Assembly (NCBI GenBank): GCA_025934755.1
Contig: JAICWQ010000003.1
Location: 1-51,798 of the forward strand
Reading direction: 5' to 3'
DNA: 51,798 nucleotides
From: Chthoniobacterales bacterium
Lineage (GTDB): Bacteria > Verrucomicrobiota > Verrucomicrobiia > Chthoniobacterales > UBA10450
Part shown: positions 18,683 to 27,549 of the stretch, piece after piece
Layout of the letters: every line of letters begins with the position of its first letter
How positions within the stretch are numbered: position 1 is the first letter of the stretch
The notes under the pieces: generated by a model
Seen by the model: only the letters and a program-made list of their open reading frames with translations
Told to the model about the DNA's origin: nothing
Database searches by the model: none
Position numbers and translations under genes: made by a program

Positions 18683-18714
18683 AACGGCGACCGGCCCCTG
18701 AACCGGTCGCCGTT
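18683..18714 (-). terminator. Probable terminator after the peptidoglycan-binding gene
   Basis: The 12-bp perfect stem AACGGCGACCGG (18683-18694) and CCGGTCGCCGTT (18703-18714) has an 8-base loop. On the minus strand it comes 6 bases after the gene ending at 18721. The T run is short, so Rho-independent function is likely but not certain. Confidence 0.7.
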
Positions 18715-18720
18715 ATTGTC

Positions 18721-19686
18721 TCAATTGAATCCGGAATTGGCGTATTGCCGCAATCCCAAGGCATCGAGCGTCTCGGTCGTCAGCTCGCCGCTGATCCCAA
18801 GGCCGTGCTTGGTTTGAAAGCGAACGAGGGCGTGTCGGGTCTCAGGCCCGAGGACGCCATCGATCTGTCCAGTGTAAAAACCGTCACGGGACAGCCGCTC
18901 CTGCGCTGCCGCTACGCTCGAATTCGCCGACTGAGCGCCGTAACTGTTCCGGTTGCCATAGGACTGGTCGTTAGGGCCGGGATCGGCATAGCCGTTGTCA
19001 TAATTGGAATCGTATCCGTTGTCGTAGTTGTAGCCGTATCCGTAGCCGTAGTCATACGGATAGCCATATCCATATCCGTAACCGTAGTAGGGATAATCCC
19101 ATCCCCACCATGGATCGAATCCGAGACCAAACCCCCACCAGAATCCGTCGATGAACACGAAGCGACGACCGTGGAAGAAATGGTCGTGATGACGGTCCCA
19201 ATCGCGATGCCAATTCCCCGAATGTTGCGCGATAACGTGACTTCGCCAGTTGGGGGCCAGCCTGTTTCCGTTTCGGAATTGACCCGCTGCTGTCCGATTG
19301 CGAACCACGCTGTTGTTTCTCGCGAAACCGTTCCCACTGCGGACAATCCGCGAATTATTCGCGGTTTGACCGAACCGGTTAGCGCCGAAATTTTGGCGAG
19401 CGAGTTGCCGCGCGCCGAAATTCGAATTCAGCGATTGGGAGCGGAATCGCGTGACGTTCGACGAGCCTGGCCTGAATGACGAGAAACGCTGGCTTGAATA
19501 GATTCGATTACCGCCAAAACTTCGCGCCGGCATCGAACTGAACGATGGGCCGCCGCCGCTCCGCACCGCGCCGGAACGACCTGAGACAACATTGCCGCCG
19601 CCGCTATGATGGCCATTGCCCGCCTCGACAGGGGCAATCAGAGCCAAAGTCGCGAGCACTGCGGCCGTTAAGATTCTAGTTTCCAT
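18721..19686 (-). CDS. Exported Gly/Tyr-rich protein with C-terminal peptidoglycan-binding domain
   Basis: A 321-residue secreted protein. The signal peptide (METRILTAAVLATLALIAPVEA) fixes the start; the 17 codons ahead are not signal-like. The mature part opens with a Gly/Ser/Asn/Arg-rich low-complexity region (about 23-150), then HDHFFHGRRFVFIDGFWWGFG, then a striking Tyr/Gly tract (YGYGYGYGYPYDYG) leading into Asn/Asp/Tyr repeats. It ends with a PG_binding_1 domain (about 250-315: RLSRDGFYTGQIDGVLG, TRHALVRFQTKHGL). It probably attaches to the wall or forms a surface structure. No enzymatic domain is visible. Confidence 0.88.
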   Translation of the reverse strand: METRILTAAVLATLALIAPVEAGNGHHSGGGNVVSGRSGAVRSGGGPSFSSMPARSFGGNRIYSSQRFSSFRPGSSNVTRFRSQSLNSNFGARQLARQNFGANRFGQTANNSRIVRSGNGFARNNSVVRNRTAAGQFRNGNRLAPNWRSHVIAQHSGNWHRDWDRHHDHFFHGRRFVFIDGFWWGFGLGFDPWWGWDYPYYGYGYGYGYPYDYGYGYGYNYDNGYDSNYDNGYADPGPNDQSYGNRNSYGAQSANSSVAAAQERLSRDGFYTGQIDGVLGPETRHALVRFQTKHGLGISGELTTETLDALGLRQYANSGFN

Positions 19687-19898
19687 TTTTTGAATTCCTT
19701 TTGGGTTGAGTTTGTACTGATTAAACCATCGATTCACGCATTCGTTTCGGTGAGTTCATCTTACCGCAATCCTCCGGCGAGAAGAACGGTTTCTCCGAGG
19801 TCCCAATTGAGCCTGCGAAGCCACTTTCCGGTAATCCAAAGTCACCGCACGGTTTGCTGATCTGAGCTGCTTTCATATTGATTTCGCTAAAAGTGTTA

Positions 19899-20222
19899 TT
19901 AGACGGCAAATGCGGGTTGGTAGTGTCTGAGCCCGTCATCATGACGTGGCACGAAAACGTCTGCGTGTTTGGTCTCAACCGGGCGCAAACTCAAGTTCGC
20001 GAGGTGAGCTTCTACCAGGTCTGGAAGAAGCAAATGCGGAAAGGCCGTTAATTTCCATGCCTTCGCTTCTTCTTCATCGAGGACGAGGTGAATCACTTCA
20101 CGCAATTCGGGATAGGCCCGCTCGTAGTCTTGTTGGAGTTCGCGTTTCAATTGGGTGACGGCCAACGAAACTGTCTGGAGGAAAACTGTTTTGGTTGGTT
20201 CAATTATTTGATCAGTTTTCAT
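19899..20222 (-). CDS. Small conserved-looking hypothetical protein
   Basis: A 107-residue, acidic, mostly helical protein (ELQQDYERAYPELREVIHLVLDEEEAKAW, then FPHLLLPDLVEAHLANLSL). No signal peptide or membrane segment. I do not recognise a family. It lies 62 bases downstream of the TetR gene on the same strand, so it may be co-transcribed with it and under its control. Confidence 0.7.
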   Translation of the reverse strand: MKTDQIIEPTKTVFLQTVSLAVTQLKRELQQDYERAYPELREVIHLVLDEEEAKAWKLTAFPHLLLPDLVEAHLANLSLRPVETKHADVFVPRHDDGLRHYQPAFAV

Positions 20223-20284
20223 AGGGTCGAATTCTTCCGGGTTGCGGGTATATTTGACTGGTCATCTATAAAATCCCCCTAAAG

Positions 20285-20908
20285 TTAAACTGCCCGTGCC
20301 CGTGCCCGTTTCACGCCCAATACCTCTTGAGCCACGGTTTTAAACTCACGCAGCAATTCGACGTCGTTCTGAATTCGCGCCTGCGCCAGCGTCCCCTGGT
20401 AGCAGGCAAATAAAGCCCGCGCTTTCGCGTCCGGATCCGCCGCCTCGATCAATCCCTGCGCCGCAGCGTCGCGCACCGCCGAGATAAAATAATTCACCTT
20501 ATGGTCGATGATTCGATCGATCGCTTCTCGGACCATTTGGTCCTGCGTGCTGACTTCGCTTCCGACGCTCAACAGCGGGCATCCCAGGATCGACCCGCAC
20601 TTTTTCTGCATCTCGGCCAGGCGATCGTGGACAAAATCGAAATAGCGATCGAGCCGTTTCAGAGGCGACACTGTTGGCGAAAAGATTTCATCCATTTGCA
20701 CTTTCTTTTTACCCCAGTCCGCTTCCAAGGCCGCGGCCGCGAGCTCCGATTTTGACTTGAAGAAGTAATAAAAACTTCCCTTCTTGGCCCCTGCCCGCTC
20801 GCAGATCGCGTCCACCGAAGTTGCGCCGTAGCTGTTATGCCAGATCAGCTCCATCGCCGAGTCGGTCAGCCGGCCTTTCATATCGCTTACTCTGGGCATA
20901 CGGGACAT
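20285..20908 (-). CDS. TetR family transcriptional regulator
   Basis: A 207-residue repressor. The N-terminal helix-turn-helix (about 12-58) contains ATSVDAICERAGAKKGSFYYFFKSKSEL, a textbook TetR_N domain. The C-terminal ligand domain has GSILGCPLLSVGSEVSTQDQ, as in the YcdC/AcrR-like subgroup that answers small hydrophobic compounds. The effector is unknown. A perfect palindrome sits 8 bases before the start codon, pointing to autoregulation. The gene downstream (19899-20222) may belong to the same unit. Confidence 0.93.
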   Translation of the reverse strand: MSRMPRVSDMKGRLTDSAMELIWHNSYGATSVDAICERAGAKKGSFYYFFKSKSELAAAALEADWGKKKVQMDEIFSPTVSPLKRLDRYFDFVHDRLAEMQKKCGSILGCPLLSVGSEVSTQDQMVREAIDRIIDHKVNYFISAVRDAAAQGLIEAADPDAKARALFACYQGTLAQARIQNDVELLREFKTVAQEVLGVKRARARAV

Positions 20909-20916
20909 TTAGAGTA

Positions 20917-20936
20917 AGTTGACCGACTGGTCAACT
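20917..20936. promoter_or_regulatory. Probable TetR operator
   Basis: The arms AGTTGACC (20917-20924) and GGTCAACT (20929-20936) form a perfect inverted repeat around GACT, just upstream of the TetR start. Size and symmetry fit a TetR-dimer site. Confidence 0.8.
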
Positions 20937-20975
20937 ACCTTGTTCAAGAAATTCCATCTTCACCCGCCAGACCCC

Positions 20976-22265
20976 TCAGAACTCCATCTCCATCGCGTCC
21001 AGGTAAACCGAAAGAGCGTCTCTTCTCCTGGGCTTTCGCGATTCAACAACGCCGGCCGCCTCCAAATGATCGTCGAACATCCCGCTGGGCGTCTCCAATT
21101 TTGCCGCCTCGAACCAGTTCAGGTAATCATCGATGTCGCTCATCCGGGCCGAAAGCCTGCCGTGCAATGATTTCAATTCGGCGAGACGTTTTTCTACGCC
21201 GTGGTTTCGATTGAGGACGAGCTGATCTGCGATTTGCTGATAATCCTGAATAACAGGACGCAGCACCGGATTCGCCCGTGAAGCCAGGAGCAATAATTTT
21301 CGGCTGAATTCCTGCAACGCCCTTCGCTGCGCCAAATTTGGCTTGGTCCGCGAAAAACCATCGAGCAAGACAGGGGCTTCACGTCCGTCGCGCGATGGAA
21401 ACTGCACTTGCAGCAACTCGTTTAAACTCTCGTCGGTTTGCGAAAACGTCAGGAGATCCGTCTCCGTTGCCGCCTTCAGATCGGCCATTTTGGATTTCCA
21501 ACTGCCTTCAAAATCGCGGATTCCTGGGAAAGCGGCTCGTAGATCTGCCACTGCATCGTTTGAAGAGAAGGCGAGCTTATCGATATAACGCCCAAGCCGC
21601 GTTCGGCCGTCCGCGCTGTCGATCAACATTTGAACAAAGGTAAAAGACCGGGCTCGATAAAGTTGTCGGGACGAGGGATCAAGCATTTCCGGACGTAGAT
21701 TCAAAAACTCGGACAACCGGCCCGCGGAAATCGGCGCCGAGAGCGCCACGGTGAACGAGGAGTGGTTTTGATCCGGGGCCGAAGCGAGCAACCCGTCGAC
21801 CAGCCAAGTCGGCGGATCGACGTAAACATCGCCCGGCGCAATACCAGGCTGGTTACGGTAAATCATTTCCACGATGATTACTCGCGCCAGTTCGTGCTCG
21901 ATTGCCACTGGAGTGATGTTCGCAGAAGCGGAGAGATCGAGCTGAAGCTTTACTCCTGTTTCGGTTTGACTGAAGCGAAGCTGGGTTGATGGAATCTCCG
22001 GGAGGTTTACAGCCCGGGGTTGAAGGTTAATTACCACGGGAATTTTCCAGTTGTCGCGACGTTTGAGCAGGGACAGCAGATTCGTCTTAGTGTGTTCGGC
22101 CAGGCCGGAGATCGCGCCGCGGTCGGCAGCATCAGCACCATAGATAACGAACTGGCCCGACGGACTGACGCTGTGTTCGGAAAGTTCGAAACCAAGGGCG
22201 TGCAGCGAGCGCGCGGAAATCGCAAACAGCGAAAAGAAAAAAATCCAACGGACCTGGATTTTCAC
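20976..22265 (-). CDS. Exported protein with degenerate MA-clan peptidase signature
   Basis: A 429-residue protein starting at GTG with a signal peptide (about 1-24). Residues 121-131 read AIEHELARVII: His124 and Glu125 fit the HExxH zinc motif, but the last His is Arg128. About 30 residues later PPTWLVDGLL matches the third-ligand segment of gluzincin peptidases, normally with Glu in WLxEGL, here Asp157. I infer a metallopeptidase-like fold that has probably lost activity. The C-terminal half is helical. Family unknown. It is upstream of the TetR gene on the same strand, with the operator between them. Confidence 0.75.
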   Translation of the reverse strand: MKIQVRWIFFFSLFAISARSLHALGFELSEHSVSPSGQFVIYGADAADRGAISGLAEHTKTNLLSLLKRRDNWKIPVVINLQPRAVNLPEIPSTQLRFSQTETGVKLQLDLSASANITPVAIEHELARVIIVEMIYRNQPGIAPGDVYVDPPTWLVDGLLASAPDQNHSSFTVALSAPISAGRLSEFLNLRPEMLDPSSRQLYRARSFTFVQMLIDSADGRTRLGRYIDKLAFSSNDAVADLRAAFPGIRDFEGSWKSKMADLKAATETDLLTFSQTDESLNELLQVQFPSRDGREAPVLLDGFSRTKPNLAQRRALQEFSRKLLLLASRANPVLRPVIQDYQQIADQLVLNRNHGVEKRLAELKSLHGRLSARMSDIDDYLNWFEAAKLETPSGMFDDHLEAAGVVESRKPRRRDALSVYLDAMEMEF

Positions 22266-22463
22266 AAGCAGTTACCGCCAGATTAGTTGCGGACCAACGA
22301 TGTTGGCGAGCATCTATTTTGCAGAAAAAGTGAAACTCTTGCGCGCTCCTGGCGTCAAACGCGAAACGGCAACGACTTTTCGTTACTAAAACAAATCAGA
22401 ACCAATTTGGTTGGTTGGTTGGCCGGCGGGTTCGGACGATGAGGACGAGCCCCCGGCCATTCT

Positions 22464-23210
22464 CTATTTCGCGGGGGTCGGCGAAGTGATTGTGACGCTG
22501 CCATCATGGAAGGTCACACTGCCCATCTTCGACAGAAGTCTGCGCTCGCGATCGAGCGCTGACCAAAGGTCGGCAAAGATCACATCGGCGTATCGCATGA
22601 TTGCGGGATGAATCGGAAGCCGGCCAATGCAACCGCCGATGTTCACAGCCGACATTTTTCCGCCGTTCAAATCCAGCCGGAACGCGGACAGGCTGTAAAT
22701 CGAATATCCAAAGAACGAGCGTTCCCAGCCAATCACGCATCCGTTTTCTTTAAAAACGACAGCGGCCCGGCCGAAATTCAAAAACGGCTTGTTCAAAATC
22801 TTCTTTTTTCCTGCCAGCCGATAGGCCAGGTAAGCATTGGCATCCTGCTCCGAAAGATTAAGGACCATCGGCTTGGTGGCAGCGGCCTCCAATTGGATAT
22901 CCAACTGCACCGGCGCCGACACTTTCACTGCCGGCGGAAAATCTGGTGGGAGAAATATCTGAACCAGGCAGGCCGTCCCGGCGGCAGCTAAAATAAGTTT
23001 GGCTGCGACAAAAAAATTGTGACGAGTTCGACCCGGGCCCTGCATCATCTTCTGCAGCCGCCGATGGGTTTCGGTCGGATCTTCGACTTTTTTTTGCGCC
23101 ACTACGGTCGAGCGATCCAAGCGTTCGCCGCAATTATGACAATAGATGCGTTCGGCCTCGTTTTCGTGACGGCACTCCGCGCAAATCAGTTTCGTCGTCG
23201 TTGTGATCAT
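22464..23210 (-). CDS. Zinc-ribbon membrane protein of unknown function
   Basis: A 248-residue protein. The N-terminal zinc ribbon (CAECRHENEAERIYCHNCGERL, two CxxC pairs, about 9-29) is followed by a basic linker, one membrane segment (about 66-87) and an extracytoplasmic domain of about 150 residues with no recognised motif. The start overlaps the stop of the FmdB-type gene by ATGA, so the two zinc-ribbon genes are translationally coupled. A sensor or scaffold role is possible but not shown. Confidence 0.82.
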   Translation of the reverse strand: MITTTTKLICAECRHENEAERIYCHNCGERLDRSTVVAQKKVEDPTETHRRLQKMMQGPGRTRHNFFVAAKLILAAAGTACLVQIFLPPDFPPAVKVSAPVQLDIQLEAAATKPMVLNLSEQDANAYLAYRLAGKKKILNKPFLNFGRAAVVFKENGCVIGWERSFFGYSIYSLSAFRLDLNGGKMSAVNIGGCIGRLPIHPAIMRYADVIFADLWSALDRERRLLSKMGSVTFHDGSVTITSPTPAK

Positions 23211-23551
23211 GCAGCTGAATCTTTTTTGGGCTTGGACGAAGAGGCTGAACTCGATCCTTTCGGAGGTTTAGAATCTTTGGCGGTCCCCGATTTGTCGCCG
23301 CTCGCGCTCGATGGCGCTTCTTTCTTGGCCGCTTCCTGGTACGCTTTGCTCCGATAATCGGTAGTGTAAAATCCCGACCCTTTGAAAATAATGCCGGCCC
23401 CGGTTCCGAGAAGTCGTTTCACTTTGCCGTGACCCCACTTCGACAACCGGCAAAGATCTTTCGGGCATTGAGTAAACGCCTTGTCCCGCATCGATTGGAA
23501 CGCTTCGAAGTTCTGGTCGCATTTCTCGCAGTGATATTCGTAGGTCGGCAT
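23207..23551 (-). CDS. FmdB-type zinc-ribbon protein
   Basis: A 114-residue protein. The start MPTYEYHCEKCDQNFE is the hallmark of the FmdB/CxxC_CXXC_SSSS family. The second metal pair is less regular (QCPKDLCRL). The segment VKRLLGTGAGIIFKGSGFYTTDYRS is also typical. A Ser/Lys/Pro-rich tail follows. Members are widespread regulatory-looking small proteins without a fixed role. An earlier in-frame start (14 codons up) was rejected because the family always begins at MPTYEY. Confidence 0.92.
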   Translation of the reverse strand: MPTYEYHCEKCDQNFEAFQSMRDKAFTQCPKDLCRLSKWGHGKVKRLLGTGAGIIFKGSGFYTTDYRSKAYQEAAKKEAPSSASGDKSGTAKDSKPPKGSSSASSSKPKKDSAA

Positions 23552-23680
23552 GGCGGGAGTAACCCGCGAAACTCTGCTTGAGCAAAAGCACAATTCAAGC
23601 CGCGGGACGCGGCTAATTTGCCCGGAGGGTCGCTTGACTTTACCTGCGTCGGCGGTAGAAGGTTCGACCGAAAATTTTTT

Positions 23681-24283
23681 ATGCGTTGTTCATTTTATCT
23701 GCCCCTGTCGATCGTCGCCGCTTTCGCCTTTTTAATGACTAGTTGCGAGGAGGACATTCGTTACTCCGGCGAAACCCAATATCTTGGGGGCGTTTACGGC
23801 ACCCAGCCAACTTCCAATGCGCCGGTGGACAATGTTTCCTATTGGGACGGGGATCACCTCGGTGGAAAACCGTCGATCAAGATCAGTATCAAGGAGCAAC
23901 GCGCCTACTTCTACAAGAATGGCATGCTGGTTGGAATTTCTCAGCTCTCGACCGGTCGCGAAGGAAAAAATACGCCTGTCGGTCATTTTTCCATCATTAA
24001 CAAAGACAAAAACCACGCTTCCAGCCTATACGGCGACTTTGTCGACAAGAGCGACCAAGTGGTGAAGCCAAACGTAGCAGTCAGCGATCCCAAACCGCCG
24101 GGCACCCATTTCAAGGGCGCAGCGATGCCATATTACATGCAGATCGCTCCCGGTTTCGGACTGCACGCCGGCTATTTGCCGGGGTATCCCGCTTCCCACG
24201 GCTGCATTCGAATGCCCGAGTTCATGGCCGAAGCGTTTTTCAAATCGGTCTCCACCGGCACGCCGGTCACGATCACCAATTGA
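23681..24283 (+). CDS. L,D-transpeptidase (YkuD) lipoprotein
   Basis: A 200-residue cell-wall enzyme. The YkuD fold makes 3-3 peptide crosslinks or attaches proteins to peptidoglycan. The lipobox LMTSC places the lipidated Cys at 22, so it is membrane-anchored in the periplasm. The catalytic domain (about 63-198) has IKISIKEQRAYFYKNG at its start and the active site HAGYLPGYPASHGCIRMP: His162, His173 and nucleophile Cys175. The start was set at the ATG that gives the lipoprotein signal; 21 upstream in-frame codons have no such property. Confidence 0.93.
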   Translation: MRCSFYLPLSIVAAFAFLMTSCEEDIRYSGETQYLGGVYGTQPTSNAPVDNVSYWDGDHLGGKPSIKISIKEQRAYFYKNGMLVGISQLSTGREGKNTPVGHFSIINKDKNHASSLYGDFVDKSDQVVKPNVAVSDPKPPGTHFKGAAMPYYMQIAPGFGLHAGYLPGYPASHGCIRMPEFMAEAFFKSVSTGTPVTITN

Positions 24284-24327
24284 CGATCCACTTTTGAACC
24301 GTTGCCAGATTTCGGCGACCGTTCACG

Positions 24328-27300
24328 GTGGAGAAAGAATTGGCCGGTCAGTTACTTGAGCGCGTAGCGCAGTCCGACCCGATTGCGCGCAAGCTCGATC
24401 AGATCGCGAAACGTCTCGGGCCGGTAAAATTTTCTCACGTAATCGAGCCGGCGCGGCCATTCCTCGCCGCCGTTATCGCCGGCCACGTCGACAAAACTCT
24501 TTGGATCCTTTGTCGGGGAGTGCGAGCTCAGGATTCGGTTTACGAAACTTTGCTCAACTGGCTTCCGGGTTCGCAGTTTCTGCCCGAAGCCGAATTCGCC
24601 GCCGTCGAAAACATCCTCCCCGACCCGGAAATTGCGGCCGAACGCCTGGCCCTTCTGGCCACGATCGACAGCGAAGCGGGTCCACATGTGATCGTCACCA
24701 CACGCGCGAGTCTCGATCAATCTGCGCCGAAACGCGGCGCGGTGCCGGCTGCGACTTTAAAAATCAAACGCGGCCCGGGGACAACGATGGACCAGCTTCT
24801 CGAAAAGCTGGCGACGTCCGGCTACGAACGCGTCGCCCAGGTCACAACCCGAGGCCAATTCGCAGTTCGCGGCGGGATCGTCGATCTTTATTCCTGGCAG
24901 GCGCCGCTCCCGGCCCGCATCGAGTTTTTTGGTGATAACATCGAATCGCTTCGCGAATTCGACGTCGATACCCAGACGTCGGTGCGTGATCTGCGCAAGA
25001 TCGACATTCTTCTTGGCGCCGCCGAAGACAAAAGTGGGATCGTTCGCGATTACGTAGGCAAAGGCGATCTGATCGTAGATCTGGACCCGGAGAAAAACGC
25101 GACGGCACAAATTCAAATCAGCGAGAGCTGGATTGAAGAAGGGGCCGAGAATTTCGACGGCGCCTTTCAGGATTGCAACATCGGTGAATTCGCGGTTGGC
25201 GATTTTATGCTGGCCGAGGCCAAGCGCGATCAGTTCATCAAGCGCCTCGCCGAATGGCGAAAGGAACAGGCCCGCGTTGTCGTCTACTTTCAAACTGAGG
25301 GCGAGATCGAGCGCTTCCGGGAGTTGATCAACGCCGATGCTCTCCAGGACGTGGATCTCGTTCTCGGCACACTCGCCCGCGGTTTTTGTTTTCCCGCGGC
25401 AAACCTGGTTGTTTTGTCCGCGGCCGAATTGTTCGGACGTTTCGCTCCCCATGCGCGACGCCGGCTTTACCATGCGGAGCGTCACCGCGCTCAAATCGAT
25501 TTCAGTGAACTGAACGAAGGCGACTTGGTGGTGCATCTTGAGCACGGGGTCGGCCGTTTTCTCGGGCTCACGCGTATTCCAATCGCGACAACCGCCGGTC
25601 CGGCTGAGGCCCCGTCGACCGCGAAGCTCGCAGCCGGCACTGCTGCCACTACCGTTCGCGAACAAGAAGTCCTTGCCCTTGAATTCGCCGACGAAGCGAA
25701 GCTCTACGTGCCGCTGGAACAGGCATATCTCGTTTCGCGTTACGTCGGCGTTGGTAAACGATCTCCGGGCCTGAGTTCGCTGGCGGATTCAAAATGGTCT
25801 CGAGCCAAGCACACCGCCGCGGCATCCATTTTCGACTACGCCGGCAAAATGCTGACGGTTCAAGCTGAGCGCGAAACCGTCCCCGGCTACGCGTTTGGTC
25901 CAGACACCAAATGGCAGCGCGAATTCGAACATTCGTTTCCGTTCCGCGAAACACCCGACCAAATGCGGGCGATCATTGACTCAAAGATCGACATGGAACG
26001 GCCGCGCCCGATGGACCGTTTGATCTGCGGTGACGTTGGCTTCGGCAAGACCGAGGTCGCAATTCGCGCGGCCTTCAAAGCAGTGATGGAGGGGAAACAG
26101 GTTGCGGTCCTCGCCCCGACTACGGTGCTCGCCCAACAACACTTCGAAGTGTTCCGCCAGCGAATGCTCGATTATCCGGTGCGAATCGAAATGCTCAGCC
26201 GGTTTCGAACCCAGGGTGAGCAAAAGAAAATCCTCGAACTCCTTCGTCAAGGAGGGGTCGACATTGTCATTGGCACCCATCGGCTGATTTCCGGCGACGT
26301 TATCTTCAAAGAACTCGGCCTCGTCGTAATCGATGAAGAGCAACGGTTCGGGGTTTTGCACAAGGAGAAATTCAAGGAGCTGTTCAAACTCGTCGACGTG
26401 CTCACTCTTTCGGCCACACCGATTCCGCGCACGCTCTACCTCTCCCTCGTTGGCGTAAAAGACATGTCGACGATCGAAACTCCTCCCCTCAACCGGTTGC
26501 CCGTCGAAACCATCGTTTGCGGTTACGACGAACGGATCATTCGCGACGCGATCAACCGCGAACTGGAACGGCAGGGACAGGTTTATTTTTTGCACAACCG
26601 CGTCCAATCAATCGAGCGCGTCCGTGAAAAAATAATCGATCTCATCCCCGGCGCGCGCGTGGAAATCGGTCACGGCCAGATGGGCGCCGATGAGCTCGAA
26701 GAAATCATGGCCCGCTTCGTTGCCGGAAAAATCGATATCCTCGTTTGCACGACGATTATCGAGAGCGGCCTGGACATTCCGAACGCGAACACAATCATCA
26801 TCGATCGCGCCGATCGTTTCGGGCTGGCCGACCTTTACCAATTGCGCGGCCGGGTCGGGCGGGCGGAGCACAAAGCCTACGCCTATCTGTTGTTGCCGCG
26901 TGAAATGATGACGGTTGGCGCCGCGCGGAAACGGATCAACGCCATCAAACAATACAGTTCGCTGGGCGCCGGTTTTCGCATCGCCATGCGCGACCTCGAG
27001 ATTCGCGGAGCGGGCAGCATTCTCGGGACCGCCCAAAGCGGACACATCATGGCGATCGGGTTCGATCTGTATTGCCAATTGCTCAAGCAGGCAGTCGCCC
27101 AATTGAAAGGCCGAAAATTCCGGCGCCGGCTCGACGTCGATCTTCGCATTGATTTCGCGGCGACCAACGAAGCCGAATTCGCCCAGCTCGGCCCCGAGCA
27201 ACGCGTTCCCGCATTCGTCCCGGCGAGCTACATCAGTGATACCGCCTTGCGCATCAAAGCCTATCGCGAAGTCGCCGAGATCAGCAACCGCGATCAATTC

Positions 27301-27549
27301 GACCGTGTGCGAAAGGAATGGCGCGACCGATTCGGAAAATTCCCGCCGGCCGTCGAGAATTTATTTCTTCTGGCGGAGATCAAACTGGCTGCGGCCAAGG
27401 CCGGAATCTCCCGGGTGGAAACCAAAGAGCGCAAGTTGATGCTGACCCGGCGGGGTGAATTTGTACTTGTCGAAGGCAAATTCCCTCGTTTAGTTGCAAG
27501 GCCCCCTCACCTCAGCGAAGTCTTGGAACTAACAAGGAAATTTACATGA
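24328..27549 (+). CDS. mfd: Transcription-repair coupling factor
   Basis: A 1073-residue protein that pushes stalled RNA polymerase off DNA lesions and recruits UvrA. The order is: UvrB-like N-terminal module (about 1-260), linker domain, CarD-like RNA polymerase interaction domain (about 395-470, GDLVVHLEHGVGRFLG), then the RecG-like translocase with Walker A GDVGFGKTE, IDEEQRFG, TATPIPRTL-type motif and QLRGRVGR. It ends with a TRCF domain. It starts at GTG. A run of about 25 Ala/Thr/Pro residues (about 418-443) interrupts the interaction domain after GLTRIPIAT. It overlaps the next gene by ATGA. Confidence 0.97.
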   Translation: MEKELAGQLLERVAQSDPIARKLDQIAKRLGPVKFSHVIEPARPFLAAVIAGHVDKTLWILCRGVRAQDSVYETLLNWLPGSQFLPEAEFAAVENILPDPEIAAERLALLATIDSEAGPHVIVTTRASLDQSAPKRGAVPAATLKIKRGPGTTMDQLLEKLATSGYERVAQVTTRGQFAVRGGIVDLYSWQAPLPARIEFFGDNIESLREFDVDTQTSVRDLRKIDILLGAAEDKSGIVRDYVGKGDLIVDLDPEKNATAQIQISESWIEEGAENFDGAFQDCNIGEFAVGDFMLAEAKRDQFIKRLAEWRKEQARVVVYFQTEGEIERFRELINADALQDVDLVLGTLARGFCFPAANLVVLSAAELFGRFAPHARRRLYHAERHRAQIDFSELNEGDLVVHLEHGVGRFLGLTRIPIATTAGPAEAPSTAKLAAGTAATTVREQEVLALEFADEAKLYVPLEQAYLVSRYVGVGKRSPGLSSLADSKWSRAKHTAAASIFDYAGKMLTVQAERETVPGYAFGPDTKWQREFEHSFPFRETPDQMRAIIDSKIDMERPRPMDRLICGDVGFGKTEVAIRAAFKAVMEGKQVAVLAPTTVLAQQHFEVFRQRMLDYPVRIEMLSRFRTQGEQKKILELLRQGGVDIVIGTHRLISGDVIFKELGLVVIDEEQRFGVLHKEKFKELFKLVDVLTLSATPIPRTLYLSLVGVKDMSTIETPPLNRLPVETIVCGYDERIIRDAINRELERQGQVYFLHNRVQSIERVREKIIDLIPGARVEIGHGQMGADELEEIMARFVAGKIDILVCTTIIESGLDIPNANTIIIDRADRFGLADLYQLRGRVGRAEHKAYAYLLLPREMMTVGAARKRINAIKQYSSLGAGFRIAMRDLEIRGAGSILGTAQSGHIMAIGFDLYCQLLKQAVAQLKGRKFRRRLDVDLRIDFAATNEAEFAQLGPEQRVPAFVPASYISDTALRIKAYREVAEISNRDQFDRVRKEWRDRFGKFPPAVENLFLLAEIKLAAAKAGISRVETKERKLMLTRRGEFVLVEGKFPRLVARPPHLSEVLELTRKFT

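Noticed and set aside
19721-19978. 85-codon minus-strand frame next to the peptidoglycan-binding gene
   Set aside because: It overlaps the 19899-20222 gene at its 5' part, has no ribosome-binding site of note and no recognisable sequence; it could be a real small gene but cannot be supported.
24757-25665. 302-codon minus-strand frame inside mfd
   Set aside because: Antisense to a conserved gene with intact motifs and no family match.
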